A stretch of 57,105 nucleotides of DNA from Rhizoclosmatium globosum (GCA_002104985.1 MCGO01000230.1:1-57105), one strand, 5' to 3'. Positions 33,162-42,550 are shown, numbered from the stretch's first letter. Program-made: numbers and translations. Notes: generated from the letters alone by a model not told the origin.

Positions 33162-33455
33162 TCAGTTTTCAACGTCATCTGAACCCTCAGACTCTGTTAA
33201 TTCAACCAACAGAGCCGTCGATAGTTCATGTGCCATATTTAAGAGTTCGCTTATTATGGCCTGGTCGGCTTCCTCCACGCTATTATCCAGCTCTTTCACG
33301 CTACAATCAAATATATATGCGTTGATTCCACACAGTTGCTGCTTGATGTTCTGTAAATCATCAACAGTAAGCCGACATTCTCTTAAGTCTCTTATAATCA
33401 TATGTAGTGTTCCTTCAACTTGTTCAGCTCTGCTTTGTTCTCGTCCTCGTTTCAT
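33162..33455 (-). CDS. Small helical protein of unknown function, paralogue 1 (intronless)
   Basis: 97 aa, single exon. It is mostly helical with a conserved core DLRECRLTVDDLQNIKQQLC followed by a VKELDNS segment, a LLNMAHELSTALLVEL helix and an acidic tail. The core aligns along its whole length with the three-exon gene at 33711-34128. The amphipathic heptads suggest a coiled-coil subunit of a complex (Mediator- or BLOC-like size), but no family was recognised. It is convergent with CPSF30, with 91 bp between the stop codons. Confidence 0.7.
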   Translation of the reverse strand: MKRGREQSRAEQVEGTLHMIIRDLRECRLTVDDLQNIKQQLCGINAYIFDCSVKELDNSVEEADQAIISELLNMAHELSTALLVELTESEGSDDVEN

Positions 33456-33710
33456 TTTATGTTGATGTTTGTGTCAGCGGGAACCTTGGAATACTTGTTT
33501 GTTTGGCTAACTTATGGAAGTCTCAATGGAAGGAATAGAAGCTTTTTTGAGGTAACAATCCTGAGACAGGTGGCGGGCGTGGGGGGTGAACACGTGTTGG
33601 CAACGTGAATTTGGATTGGCCAATCCTTGCTGCATTAACCAGTAAACTAAGGAAGTGATACATGGTTTATTTCATCGATAATTTGATATTTAATACGTAT
33701 GGATCATGTT

Positions 33711-34128
33711 TTAGTCATCAGCAAGCTCATCTTGAAGTTGCGATGAAATTTCATGACATTCGTCCAATAACTCTGCGATTCTTGCCTAAATACATGAAAA
33801 TGCAGTTTCAAGGTAAATTAGAATCAGTATGAAGGTTCGGGTTTGAGTCATACTTGTCCAGGTGCAATAGATCCGTCGCGTTCGTGTACAGCTGCATCAA
33901 CAATGAGACTATCAATCTGACATAGTTGTTCTTTGATATCCTATGAGATAAACATTTGGTGTGAGTGATAACGTTTAAATTCTAGCTGTGGATCGTAACT
34001 TGTATGTCAGCAAGAGTGAGGCGACATTCTTTCAAGTCGGCTAGAATCTCGCGTAATCTGTCCTCCACTTTCTGTGCACGAGTCCAGTTATCCTTAGTTG
34101 CAGTTCGTGGGCGGTCACTGCGAGGCAT
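33711..34128 (-). CDS. Small helical protein of unknown function, paralogue 2 (three exons)
   Basis: Exons 34000-34128, 33854-33940 and 33711-33785, introns 59 and 68 nt, 96 aa. Each exon is too short to stand out alone. The joined product contains DLKECRLTLADIQDIKEQLC and ARIAELLDECHEISSQLQ, matching paralogue 1 (DLRECRLTVDDLQNIKQQLC and ELLNMAHELSTALL) at the same spacing. Exon lengths are all multiples of three, so both introns are phase 0. Conservation of the two proteins is the best evidence that both are real genes. The first basic residues (PRSDRPRTATKDNW) differ. Function unknown. Confidence 0.78.
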
Positions 34129-34246
34129 TTCTTTGGAGTAGATATTTCTGGAAGCTCTGTTTTCGTTCGAAATGATTCTTCAAGTTCTTATCTGCATTTA
34201 AGTTTTAACAAAATTTAAGTGCCATTTAAGTGCCATTCTAAAATGT

Positions 34247-34792
34247 ATGCATATTCGGCCAGTCTCGCAAGAGGATGAAGATGCAGCGGCCCATTCCCTG
34301 ATAGTCGCATTCAGCGATGAACCTATAGGAAGCTTTATATACCCAGATGCATCCGCTCGTGAGGCTGGTGACAAAAAGTTCTTTACTGACTTGATCAAGA
34401 ACCGTGACCCACTCAAGATCAAAGTCGACGTTACCGATGACATTGGCGCTGTTGCTGTATGGGAACACAAATCAACCGACCTCACTGAAGATGCCGCGTA
34501 TCCATCAATAGAAGGCATCAAACCTGAAGCTGAACAACTATTCGCTCTTGTCGATAAAAACGAACCCCCGCGCCCGTTTCTGTATCTTGCTTTTGTTGGA
34601 GCTGCTGCGAAGGGAACAGGAGCTGGATCGGCTTTGATTCGTCATGGACTTGAACAAGCAAAACCAGGTGAACGAGTAGCCTTGTTTACCAGCATTGGCA
34701 GTGTGCCATTTTATGAGCGTTTTGGTTTCAAAGTGACAACAACGATGGAAGTACAAGGATTTTCGCTTGCATGGATGATTAAGTATGAATGA
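34247..34792 (+). CDS. GNAT-family N-acetyltransferase-like protein, copy 1
   Basis: Single exon, 181 aa, intact. It starts MHIRPVSQEDEDAA, then F(S)DEPIGSFIYPDASAR, DVTDDIGAVAVWE and PRPFLYLAFVG. The acetyl-CoA pyrophosphate loop is KGTGAGSALIRHG (Q/RxxGxG/A-type), followed by VALFTSIGSVPFYERFGFKV (motif B) and a C-terminal strand. It is the best-preserved member of a five-copy local family (34247, 34826, 35446, 38149, 39070). An Asp-rich insert between motifs is variable among copies. Such GNATs often acetylate small molecules such as polyamines, antibiotics or xenobiotics; the acceptor here is unknown. Confidence 0.85.
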   Translation: MHIRPVSQEDEDAAAHSLIVAFSDEPIGSFIYPDASAREAGDKKFFTDLIKNRDPLKIKVDVTDDIGAVAVWEHKSTDLTEDAAYPSIEGIKPEAEQLFALVDKNEPPRPFLYLAFVGAAAKGTGAGSALIRHGLEQAKPGERVALFTSIGSVPFYERFGFKVTTTMEVQGFSLAWMIKYE

Positions 34793-34825
34793 ATGGAATT
34801 TGTGTTCTTCACTCAATTAATGTCA

Positions 34826-35373
34826 ATGCACATTCGTCCAATCACTTCTGCCGACGAAGCTACTGTTATCCAGACCTTGGTTAATGCTTTTGGAAGAGAA
34901 CCAATAGACAACTTCATATATCCGGACACTATTGCTCGTGGAATCGGGCAGGAGAAACGATTCCGAGATGCGATGAAGAACAGAGACTCAAACAAAACTG
35001 GATTGACGTGACAGATGACCTCGGTGCTGTAGCAATATGGAAATACAAGACTTCTTCAGATGTTGAACATACACTTGCGGAAGAGGAAGGCCTCACCGCT
35101 GAAGGCCAGCTACTATTCTCCAGAGTGGACGAGAATGAACCAGAAAAGCCTTTCCTATATCTTGCACTTTTAGGAACTGCGATAGCGAGTACAGGAGCGG
35201 GATCAGCTTTAATTCGTCATGGACTGGAACGATTGAAACAAGGCGAGAAGGTAGCTTTGTTTACAAGTGTAAGCAATATCTTATTTTACCAACGGTTTGG
35301 GTTTAATGTTGAAACAACCGTGGAAGTACAAGGTTGTGCTGTTGTATGGATGACACGAGAGCAACGGAAATGA
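34826..35373 (+). pseudogene. GNAT-like copy 2, broken by a frameshift
   Basis: The first part (MHIRPITSADEATVIQTLVN, then FIYPD) runs to about 35000. The frame then shifts by one base just before DVTDDLGAVAIW, and it continues to the end with GTGAGSALIRHG, LFYQRFGF and a normal stop at 35371-35373. Other copies are continuous across this point, so the break is a one-base deletion here or a sequencing error. All motifs are otherwise intact, suggesting a very recent inactivation. The 5' third is nearly identical to copy 3. Confidence 0.65.
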
Positions 35374-35445
35374 ATGAAGTAAAAGCTACATCCTGCAATA
35401 CAAATGACATAATTATTTGCTTATTTAATTTCAAAAACAATCCCA

Positions 35446-35925
35446 ATGCACATTCGTCCAATCACTCCTGCCGACGAAGCTACTGTTATCCAGACCTTGG
35501 TTACTGCTTTCGGAAGAGAACCTATTGGTGATTTCATCTATCCCGATGCTGCAGCCCGTGATATTGGACAAACGAAGATGTTCACAGATTTGATCAAGAA
35601 CCGAGACCCAACTAAAATGAGCGTTGACGTAACAGACGATCTTGATGCTGTTGCTGTTTGGGAGTATAAGACTGCTTCCGATGTCGACGATCACTCACTT
35701 GCTGAAGAAGAAGGCCTTACACCGGATGGTCAGCTTCTATTCACTCAAGTTGACGAAAATGAGCCAGAAAAGCCTTTCCTGTACCTTGCTTTTATTGGAG
35801 CAGCATCCGCAGGAACGGGGGCGGGATCAGCGTTAATTCGTCATGGGCTGGAACGAGTGAAACAAGGTGAAAAGGTTGCTTTGTTCACAAGCATCGGAAG
35901 TGTACCGTTCTATGCAAGATTTTAT
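35446..35925 (+). pseudogene. GNAT-like copy 3, 3'-truncated
   Basis: Good GNAT sequence (MHIRPITPADEATVIQTLVT to GSVPFYARF) ends abruptly near 35922. The final strand found in the other copies is missing. The reading frame runs on for another 270 codons, but only antisense to the SPFH gene and with no natural composition, so that extension is not credited. Truncation probably came from a local rearrangement that placed the copy against the 3' end of the SPFH gene, whose minus-strand AATAAA lies at about 35925-35935. The shortened protein might still fold, since the acetyl-CoA loop is present. Confidence 0.65.
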
Positions 35926-35982
35926 TTTCATGAGGAACAACAAAATAAGCAAACTAAAGAAAGAAACTGTATGAAATATCCA

Positions 35983-37762
35983 TTACTTCTTACCAGCAAG
36001 ACTAAAACCCAAGGCTGTCTGCATTCCAGCGGCCACCAACTCTTGATTGGTTTCACTTCGCTCACCTGCAAAGTATATAGTTCCTTGAGGGAGTGCCTTC
36101 CTCTTCTCCACCTCAAACACGCTCAACTGCATTCTTGTCGCATGTCCCTCTGGCACACCTGCATACGCGTCTCCCACGATCTGAATCTCCTTCTTCTTCG
36201 CTTCAGCAAGCAACACAATGTTCTTGACATCTTGCTGTGTCTTCAATTCAGAAGATTCTGCCTCAGCAGTGGCCGCTTTAACGACTTCATAGTACTTGGC
36301 GTCAGAAAGCTTCGTAGCGACGTAGAAATCAGCATCGGCCTGAGTCCTCTTTTGGTCCGCCTCAACTTTAGCGACTTCGAGTTTACCGCGTTGAGTCTCA
36401 GTCGCAATTTTGTTTTGCAAAGAGATTTGCGTTGCCTGGACTTGGTTTCGCAGGACCTGCTCAGATTGCTTTTCCAAGTCCTTTCCAAGAGCACCTTCGA
36501 GTTCACGATCCAAAACGTCAAACGATTCGACAACGATTCCGTAACTTTCCGCTTGGTGACGGAGGTCACGGAGACAGGCGGACTTGAACGCGTCGAGCCA
36601 TGGTTCAACATGGTCTGGAACATCTCCTCCGACCTTTTGGGCACGCATAAACTGTTGGTAGCTAAGACGAGAAACGACAGAGTTGACGGCAGTTTGAGCT
36701 GGGTTCGCAAGAGCTGTGAAGGCATCTTGGTAGTTGGCAGTGAGAAGAATAGGGTCTGAGATACGGTAACGGAGGTTGACGTTCAATACAACTGGAACTC
36801 CTTCAACAGTGTAAGCTGGTTGAGTCTTGAAGGTAGTCTGACGTTCTCCGAGAGAGTAAAACGCACGGAATGAGGTATTTGGATTGGTAATGACGTGTTG
36901 GCCAGCCTTGAGTAGGAGGAGCTCATTTCCACGTTGCAAGATCAAAACATTATTAGCTGGGACAAGGAAGAAGCTGGCAACAGTGATGAGAGATCCACCG
37001 ACAGTGATTTTCACTTCGCGTTTCCATCCAAGAACCGGACCCCTTCCTGTTGGGCGCTGCTCGTAGTGAGCATGGTCATCTCCAAGGTTGAGTGTATCGA
37101 CGATGTCAATGACCTTGAATCTACCCTGAGAACCTATAACAAGAGCAAGTTAGAAACTGCCCAAAAGGGTATTGAGATCCTACCATATGCCGCAAATCCA
37201 CTATTCCTTATCACAAAGATTCTGTTGGCGGGATCCATAACAACAGCAGCCTCACTTTGACCCACAAGACACGTAGTCAGACCAAGGACATCAATTGGTG
37301 CGGTAATAGAGAACTTTCCCTCCCATGAATGACGAAGAGAGAAGTTCCAGTAGTTTCCAGGTTCAAAAGCAATGACAGGGCGTCCATTTCGGTTCCACAC
37401 ACCAATTTCACCAGTCTCCACGCATTTTCCACCAAATGGTCGCTTTGGTTTGCGCGTGATCAGGTGGTAGTCATTTTGTTCGTGCATTCGGGTTTCGAGT
37501 TCTTTGAAGGCTTCAACCAGAGAGGTCTTCACTTCGACAAAGTACTGGTTCTGTTTAACCATCTCTGGAACGGACCAGTCGTCGGTTCCTGTATGATGTA
37601 TCGTAATGTTAAGGTTAAATGAGTGAATGATGTTGGGTGAGTCAGGGTGGCTTAAGCCAACTAACCTTCAAGCTTGTCTACCGCCTCAAGGACCGGTGCC
37701 TTATTAGTTGATGAGGATGCGAATGCTGGAGCAGCAGAGAGCGAAGTTGGAGCAGTGGCCAT
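35983..37762 (-). CDS. SPFH/band 7-domain protein (stomatin/flotillin-like)
   Basis: Three exons: 37666-37762, 37184-37588, 35983-37133, giving 550 aa; introns 77 and 50 nt. An Ala/Ser/Thr-rich N-terminus and a roughly 150-residue domain (GGKCVETGEIGVWNRNGRPV, APIDVLGLTTCLVGQSEAAV) precede the SPFH core. The core contains VEGVPVVLNVNLRYRISDP and NPAQTAVNSVVSRLSYQQFM. A long Ala/Glu/Lys/Gln helix follows (EQVLRNQVQATQISLQNK and on), the usual SPFH oligomerisation helix. No clear transmembrane anchor is visible, apart from a moderately hydrophobic segment (GGSLITVASFFLVPANNVLI) just before the core. Members scaffold membrane microdomains. The protein sits in the middle of the GNAT cluster, with no functional link evident. 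Confidence 0.85.
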
Positions 37763-38148
37763 ATTTTGGATCTTTTCTGAGGTGGTCTTCGTGGATTCTA
37801 TTCCAGTTTTGATGATTTGTTTTGATTGAAATCTTCGCAGTTCTGCAACGCCGCCAGCCCCCAAAATCCCACAAAATCCGATCGAAAAAAGTGCCCAAAA
37901 TCGCGTGCTGCCAAGAACGTGGTTGGCTTGACCACTGTACTGCCTTCAAGTTCAACGTGTAGTTTGGATTCCTGTCAGCCCCCAAAGACAGTATTTGCGC
38001 ACTTAAGACTTTGCGACCTGATACCAATTAATATCTTTCCAAAGCTTGGATACATTTGACAAACAATTGAGGATATTCAATATTCCAACTCACACATACT
38101 TGGGAGGCGAGAAAGCTGATCGGAAGTGGCGTTGCAAACTTCCTTCAA
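37763..38148. other. Divergent intergenic region, SPFH gene / GNAT copy 4
   Basis: 386 bp with upstream regulatory space for both genes. No conserved ORF, RNA or repeat was seen. Confidence 0.5.
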
Positions 38149-38727
38149 ATGGTCACAGACCACATCATTCGTTCCGTCACCACATCAGACGAAGATACAG
38201 CTATCCAGGTGTTGGTCACAGCTTTTAGAAATGAGCCAATTGCATCCTTCATTACTCCTGATGAGCCTGCACGGGAAGCCAGATTGTTGTCAAGGTTCCA
38301 AGACATGATCAAAAACCGCGAAACAAACAACATGATTGTCGACATAACCGATACTCTTAATGCAGCTGCAATCTGGGAGTACAAGAGTGTAGAGGAACCC
38401 AAAGAACCTGAAGTGGAAGTCGAACACGCTGCTGCCAAAGAAGAACCTCCCAGTGGACTGTCAGCTGCTGCTGAAGAGATGCGAATTAAGCTGTTTGCAG
38501 CTGAACCTCCTCGTCCATTCTTCTACTTGGCTTATATTGGAACAACCACGAAAGGGCAAGGAGCCGGCTCAGCGCTGATTCGCCACCAACTTAATAAATT
38601 ACCAAAAGGAGAGAAGACTGTTCTCTTTACAAGTGATGGTGTTGAATTTTATGAACGTTTTGGGTTTAAGGTTTCAACCAAGGTGGAGGTGGACGGATTC
38701 TCTATCTTCTGGATGATTCGCGAATAA
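38149..38727 (+). CDS. GNAT-family N-acetyltransferase-like protein, copy 4
   Basis: Single exon, 192 aa, intact. It shares the local family pattern: SVTTSDEDTAIQVLVTAFRN, EPIASFITPDEPAR, DITDTLNAAAIWEYKS, PRPFFYLAYIG, the acetyl-CoA loop GQGAGSALIRHQL and VEFYERFGFKV, ending FWMIRE. It differs from copies 1-3 by an acidic insert (PKEPEVEVEHAAAKEEPP) in the middle and by Phe-Ile-Thr-Pro-Asp instead of Phe-Ile-Tyr-Pro-Asp. The intact frame and sequence divergence suggest an older, functional paralogue. Confidence 0.85.
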   Translation: MVTDHIIRSVTTSDEDTAIQVLVTAFRNEPIASFITPDEPAREARLLSRFQDMIKNRETNNMIVDITDTLNAAAIWEYKSVEEPKEPEVEVEHAAAKEEPPSGLSAAAEEMRIKLFAAEPPRPFFYLAYIGTTTKGQGAGSALIRHQLNKLPKGEKTVLFTSDGVEFYERFGFKVSTKVEVDGFSIFWMIRE

Positions 38728-39069
38728 AATACAATGAAGGCCATTTAATGAAACCTTATAAGAAAGTATCTTTTTGTCAATTGAATAAATGGATTACCTT
38801 TCCTTCGTGCAGAATTAATCTCACCAGCAAACGTTTCAATGAGGGTACAGTAAGATGAGTTTCGCAATGGTATTTGTCACTTTGGTGGCTGTAACACATG
38901 TTGGTTGTTGGATGTTTGTGAAGTGGAACCTTGTTGGTGACTTGACCACATTTGTTCGACAAAATTCCAGAAAAGCTTCATAAAAGGGCTTCCTCCTTCA
39001 ACAACTAAAACTCCAAATCGACTCATCGTTACCCACACGTACAGTCGGCATTAATGATTGAGCCCACAA
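38728..39069. other. Intergenic region between GNAT copies 4 and 5
   Basis: 342 bp with polyadenylation-like AATAAA near the end of copy 4 (about 38727 and 38785) and promoter space for copy 5. No further gene is supported. Confidence 0.5.
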
Positions 39070-39645
39070 ATGCCCGCCACAACGTTCTCCACCGCCCACA
39101 ACATCCACTCTCTCTCATCCGAAAAAGAAAAAGACGTTGCAATACAATCTCTAGTTACTGCATTCCACAACGACCCAATTGCACAATTTGCATTTCCAGA
39201 TGAATACATAAGAGACTTGAATCACGCGCACCTGTTTACAGATATCATTAAGGACCAACGCTCTGAGAACGTGATTATTGATGTTACGGAGGGAGCTGAA
39301 GCTGTTGCTATTTGGGAACGCAAGAATCCTGGCGACGTCTCAAGCGGAGGTGACAAAGGAAGTTGTCCAGTCCCTCCTCATGTCCAAGAGTTCTTCGATA
39401 AAGTGGAAGCAGCTGAGCCGCCCCGTCCGTATTTGTACCTTTCGTTCCTGGGTTCTGCTAAAAAGGGAACAGGTGCAGGATCTGCGTTGATTCGTCACCG
39501 TTTGAAACAGCTGCGAAAGGGAGAGAGAGTAGCCCTTTGGACCGGAAACGAAAGTAATGTCAAGTTCTACGAAAAGTTTGGGTTTAGACTTCTCGCAAAA
39601 ATTCAAGGAAACGGAGTTGCTGCCTTTTGGATGGTTCGCGTCTAA
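39070..39645 (+). CDS. GNAT-family N-acetyltransferase-like protein, copy 5
   Basis: Single exon, 191 aa from the ATG at 39070. Family elements are QSLVTAFHNDPIAQFAFPDE, DVTEGAEAVAIWERK, PRPYLYLSFLG and KGTGAGSALIRHRL. VALWTGNESNVKFYEKFGFR follows, and the protein ends FWMVRV. It is the most divergent copy, with a longer N-terminus (MPATTFSTAHNIHSLSS) and a Gly/Ser/Cys loop (GGDKGSCPVPPHVQEF). It is convergent with CstF-64, only 77 bp between stop codons, and the AT-rich gap holds AATAAA-type signals for both strands. Confidence 0.85.
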   Translation: MPATTFSTAHNIHSLSSEKEKDVAIQSLVTAFHNDPIAQFAFPDEYIRDLNHAHLFTDIIKDQRSENVIIDVTEGAEAVAIWERKNPGDVSSGGDKGSCPVPPHVQEFFDKVEAAEPPRPYLYLSFLGSAKKGTGAGSALIRHRLKQLRKGERVALWTGNESNVKFYEKFGFRLLAKIQGNGVAAFWMVRV

Positions 39646-39722
39646 ATCACATAATTATCATCTTAGTTTATTGAATAATAAAAAGATTTATTTTATTCTC
39701 TTCCATTATTTTAGAATGATAA

Positions 39723-40963
39723 TTACAGGCCCAATTGAGCACGCTGAAACAACAAGAGTGAGCGATGATGATTCCTGGAAACCCATACTCACCAACTGAA
39801 TAACACCTGCTCGTTGATCCAAAGGCAAAGCTTGAATTTGTTCAGGAGTCATGCTCAATACTTGCATGAGTAGCTTCAAACAACAAAGTGTCATTAAATA
39901 TCATCATGTCATACATGAAAGTTGCACTAACCTTTTGCTGTTCTGGGTCCACGATTCCAGCCGCGGCAGGGATAGCAACAGGCGGCGGCGCCATGACAGG
40001 GACTGGTTGAACAGGAGCAAACGCTGCGACACCTGTATTTTGAACCATTGGCGCGACAGTTGGAGGAGCCGCAACCGTTTGTCCCATTTTCTATCCAATA
40101 AACGATGATGGTTAGATGGTGCTCAAAAGGTATCCAGAAGAATCTCACCAGCAAAACGCTTTGGTCAATCACGTTCATGGCAATCATGGCTTGGAAAATC
40201 GCATACGTTAGTTGTGGATTTGACGAGAGAATAGTTCGGACTTGGTCTGGCGCGTTCAATGCCAGCAGCTGTTTTTGGAGAGAGGTTGAGTTTTGATTTC
40301 GCACGGGGAATCAATTCAACCTTCAATTGAGCCATAGCTTCCAATAATTGCTGCGATGGAATCGTCTCCAAAGCCTTATTGATGGCGTCTGTTGATGATC
40401 CAGTTGCAATCACAGGTTTGTGGGCGTATGAGGATGAAGAGCCTCTTCCAGATCTCTTCAGCATAATCAGTTGGACATTTGACTGAAATCATATAGTTGT
40501 TTACATCGTCATCCCGCATTGGTGGTGGTTCATCCTTTGTGTCGCTTTCAGCAAAGTCAATTCGCAGTTGACGGCCTCCGATATCGAAGTTGTTCAAGTT
40601 ACGCACGGCACTGGCTGCAATTTCACTGTCTTTGAATGAATGTTGGGTTTAGATACTGGTCTTGGGTTGGAGAAAGAAGTACCTTGGAAGGTACAGAAGC
40701 CAAAGCCCTTTGCCTTTCCTGTTTCCTTGTCAAAGACGAGTCGAAAGGAAACAACTGGTCCAACTTCTTTGAAGATTTCAATGAGTTGCTGCTCGGTAAC
40801 ATCGTCTGTTAAAGAATTGGTTCAGTTCCCACAAAGTCGTCTCATCCCTGGTTCTTATTACATGGAATGTTGCCAACTGGTTTGCATGCGTGTTAATGTC
40901 ATTTGCCGATTAGTATGAAGTATGTAACTCACCAAAGACAACTCTTGAGTTTGATGTGGCCAT
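39723..40963 (-). CDS. CSTF2: Cleavage stimulation factor subunit 2 (CstF-64/Rna15 family)
   Basis: Nine exons: 40933-40963, 40862-40876, 40683-40805, 40505-40629, 40321-40455, 40149-40268, 39932-40090, 39793-39873, 39723-39743, giving 269 aa. The RRM has RNP2 VFVGNIPY, completed only if the 15-nt exon 2 is included, and RNP1 GKAKGFGFCTFQ. Next is the hinge helix set (SQQLLEAMAQLKLLALNAPD, then NPQLTYAIFQAMIAMNVID) that binds CstF-77. A short Pro/Ala/Val linker follows, and the C-terminal three-helix domain ends QRAGVIQLRAQLGL. The protein binds U/GU-rich sequences downstream of the cleavage site. It is much shorter than the human protein, lacking the Pro/Gly-rich and MEARA-repeat regions. 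Its ATG is 24 bp after the PIH1 stop. Confidence 0.92.
40862..40876 (-). other. 15-nt microexon of CstF-64
   Basis: It is flanked by CCAG before and GTAATA after, in two introns of exactly 56 nt (40877-40932 and 40806-40861). It encodes the middle of RNP2 (V-G-N-I-P-Y, with split codons at both ends). Skipping it keeps the frame but removes five residues of the RNA-binding strand. Confidence 0.85.
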
Positions 40964-40986
40964 CTTTTCTTCTTTCTTTTAATTTA

Positions 40987-40992
40987 TTTATT
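40987..40992 (-). terminator. AATAAA signal overlapping the PIH1 stop codon
   Basis: The hexamer on the minus strand contains the TAA at 40990-40988. The next same-strand ATG (CstF-64) is only 24 bp further on. Confidence 0.5.
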
Positions 40993-42408
40993 TTTCGCAA
41001 ACAAGAGTAATGGTTAAAGTACGAGTGGATAAATCAAACTGTGCTCCTACTTCTTCAATTACAACACTATGTTCCAAATCCACTTCCAATAGTTTATACA
41101 CTTCCGCAGTCTTTCCAACAGGCGACAATATGATCTTTTTGGACTCAACGTCCAAAGTAATGCAGTTCTTGATGGTAGTCTGCACGTATACGTGTTAATA
41201 TTTGAATTTCTCAGAATAAAGTAACGAATACCAGTTGAGGGAGAGAGATGCGAGCCACCAAAAACTCGGGGGCACCAGTTGGCGGTTCGGCAAAAACCTC
41301 ATGATGCGGAATAACAGCATTTGAGTTTGATACAGGAGTAGTCTTCGCAGTTGCAGGTAAAGAGGATTGTGTTTCAACAGGTCCACTTTGTCCGCCGCCA
41401 GACACTGCTGATACTCCAGACTTTGGCATTTCTGTAATGATGGATTTCGCTTGCTTTCTGATGGTATGTAAAGAGATTTCGCCCTTTGATTTCAACTTTG
41501 GGAAGGATATGTCGCGTGAGAGTGTAATTTCGTGTTTCGATTCAATCCATTCACAGCAGAGGGTGACCATAAATGCATGGAAAGAAGCATTTTTGATACA
41601 GTGTTCATAAGGAGTTGTGTTGCATGCAGCGTCGAAAACCAAGCAGAGCTTTCCAGCTGTTAAAATCAGTCAGATATCAAAACTTGATGAGTTACTGAGT
41701 GTGCACCTTTATCTTTGTCCATTCGAGGAGCTGAAAGACTCAGAGGCACCTTGAAGCTGACATTGTCGTTTTCCAGCATAGCTCGAGCAACTTCTTCATA
41801 ATCCATCGTTGGTGGTGGAGGAATATCTGGTGAATGGCAGAGATTGATGAATACCTTCATTCCTGGTCAACCAAAGTAGATTAGCGGCGAGCATAAGGCT
41901 TTAAAGCAGAGGGTACCTTCTTTCCAGTCCTCTTTTGTCTTTGCCAGATGTGACTTGATAACCAGACCCGGCTTTGGTTTAATCTGCATCATTCCATCTG
42001 ACTGGTTCTGAGGTTTAGCCTTCGCAGCGAGAGCAGCGAGTACGGCCTTCATAGCATTAGGATCTGTGAGTGAGTGTTGTTTGTTGTTTGTTGTTAGAGT
42101 CAAAGAAAGAAGCAACAGGCCACACACGCACCAGCCGCATCCGGAAACGGAAGATTCTGATTGGCTCCGGCACCTCCGTTCGATGCCGCCGCCGCCTTTT
42201 CCGCCGCGTCGACGGCCGCCACGAGAGCCGCGGCTGCCGAGGGATCCGCCGCCATCGCCGCGAGAAAAGATGCGAGTTCGTCGTCGTCGTCATTGCCGGG
42301 GCCGTCTGCTCCAGGTGTTCCGGTTGCTCCCGAGGCATTGCTCGCTTGCTGCCCGAGCATCCGTCCAATCAGTTCGGCGTTCAGTGTGTCCTCGTCCATC
42401 CCATTCAT
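40988..42408 (-). CDS. PIH1-domain protein (R2TP / dynein-assembly co-chaperone family)
   Basis: Five exons: 42132-42408, 41917-42063, 41707-41862, 41232-41656, 40988-41179, giving 398 aa. The PIH1 hallmarks are KPGLVIKSHLAKTKEDWKEG and KVFINLCHSPDIPPPP. VPLSLSAPRMDKDK and LCLVFDAACNTTPYEHC follow, then EWIESKHEITLSRDISFPKL. The C-terminal domain (CITLDVESKKIILSP to TLTITLVCEK) is a CS/p23-like fold as in PIH1D1. The N-terminus is acidic and Ala-rich and is specific to this gene. PIH proteins link clients to HSP90 through R2TP. Depending on subtype they assemble snoRNPs/PIKKs or axonemal dyneins, and the subtype cannot be fixed by eye. It has a divergent start 142 bp from the golgin-like gene. 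Confidence 0.88.
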
Positions 42409-42550
42409 TTTGTGATAAAACTGTTCTTTCCTTTTCTTCTTCAATGTATTCTTCATTTTTCTACAGATTAAAGTATTCTACCGTTACTTTTATTGCCATT
42501 GTTCAATCACAAAGAACAACCCCTTTTTTTCGTGCCTCAATCTCAACATC

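Noticed and set aside
35926..36759. Continuation of the GNAT copy 3 reading frame to 437 aa
   Set aside because: Lies entirely antisense to the SPFH coding exon, has no GNAT similarity after about residue 160 and an unnatural Leu/Ser/Cys composition.
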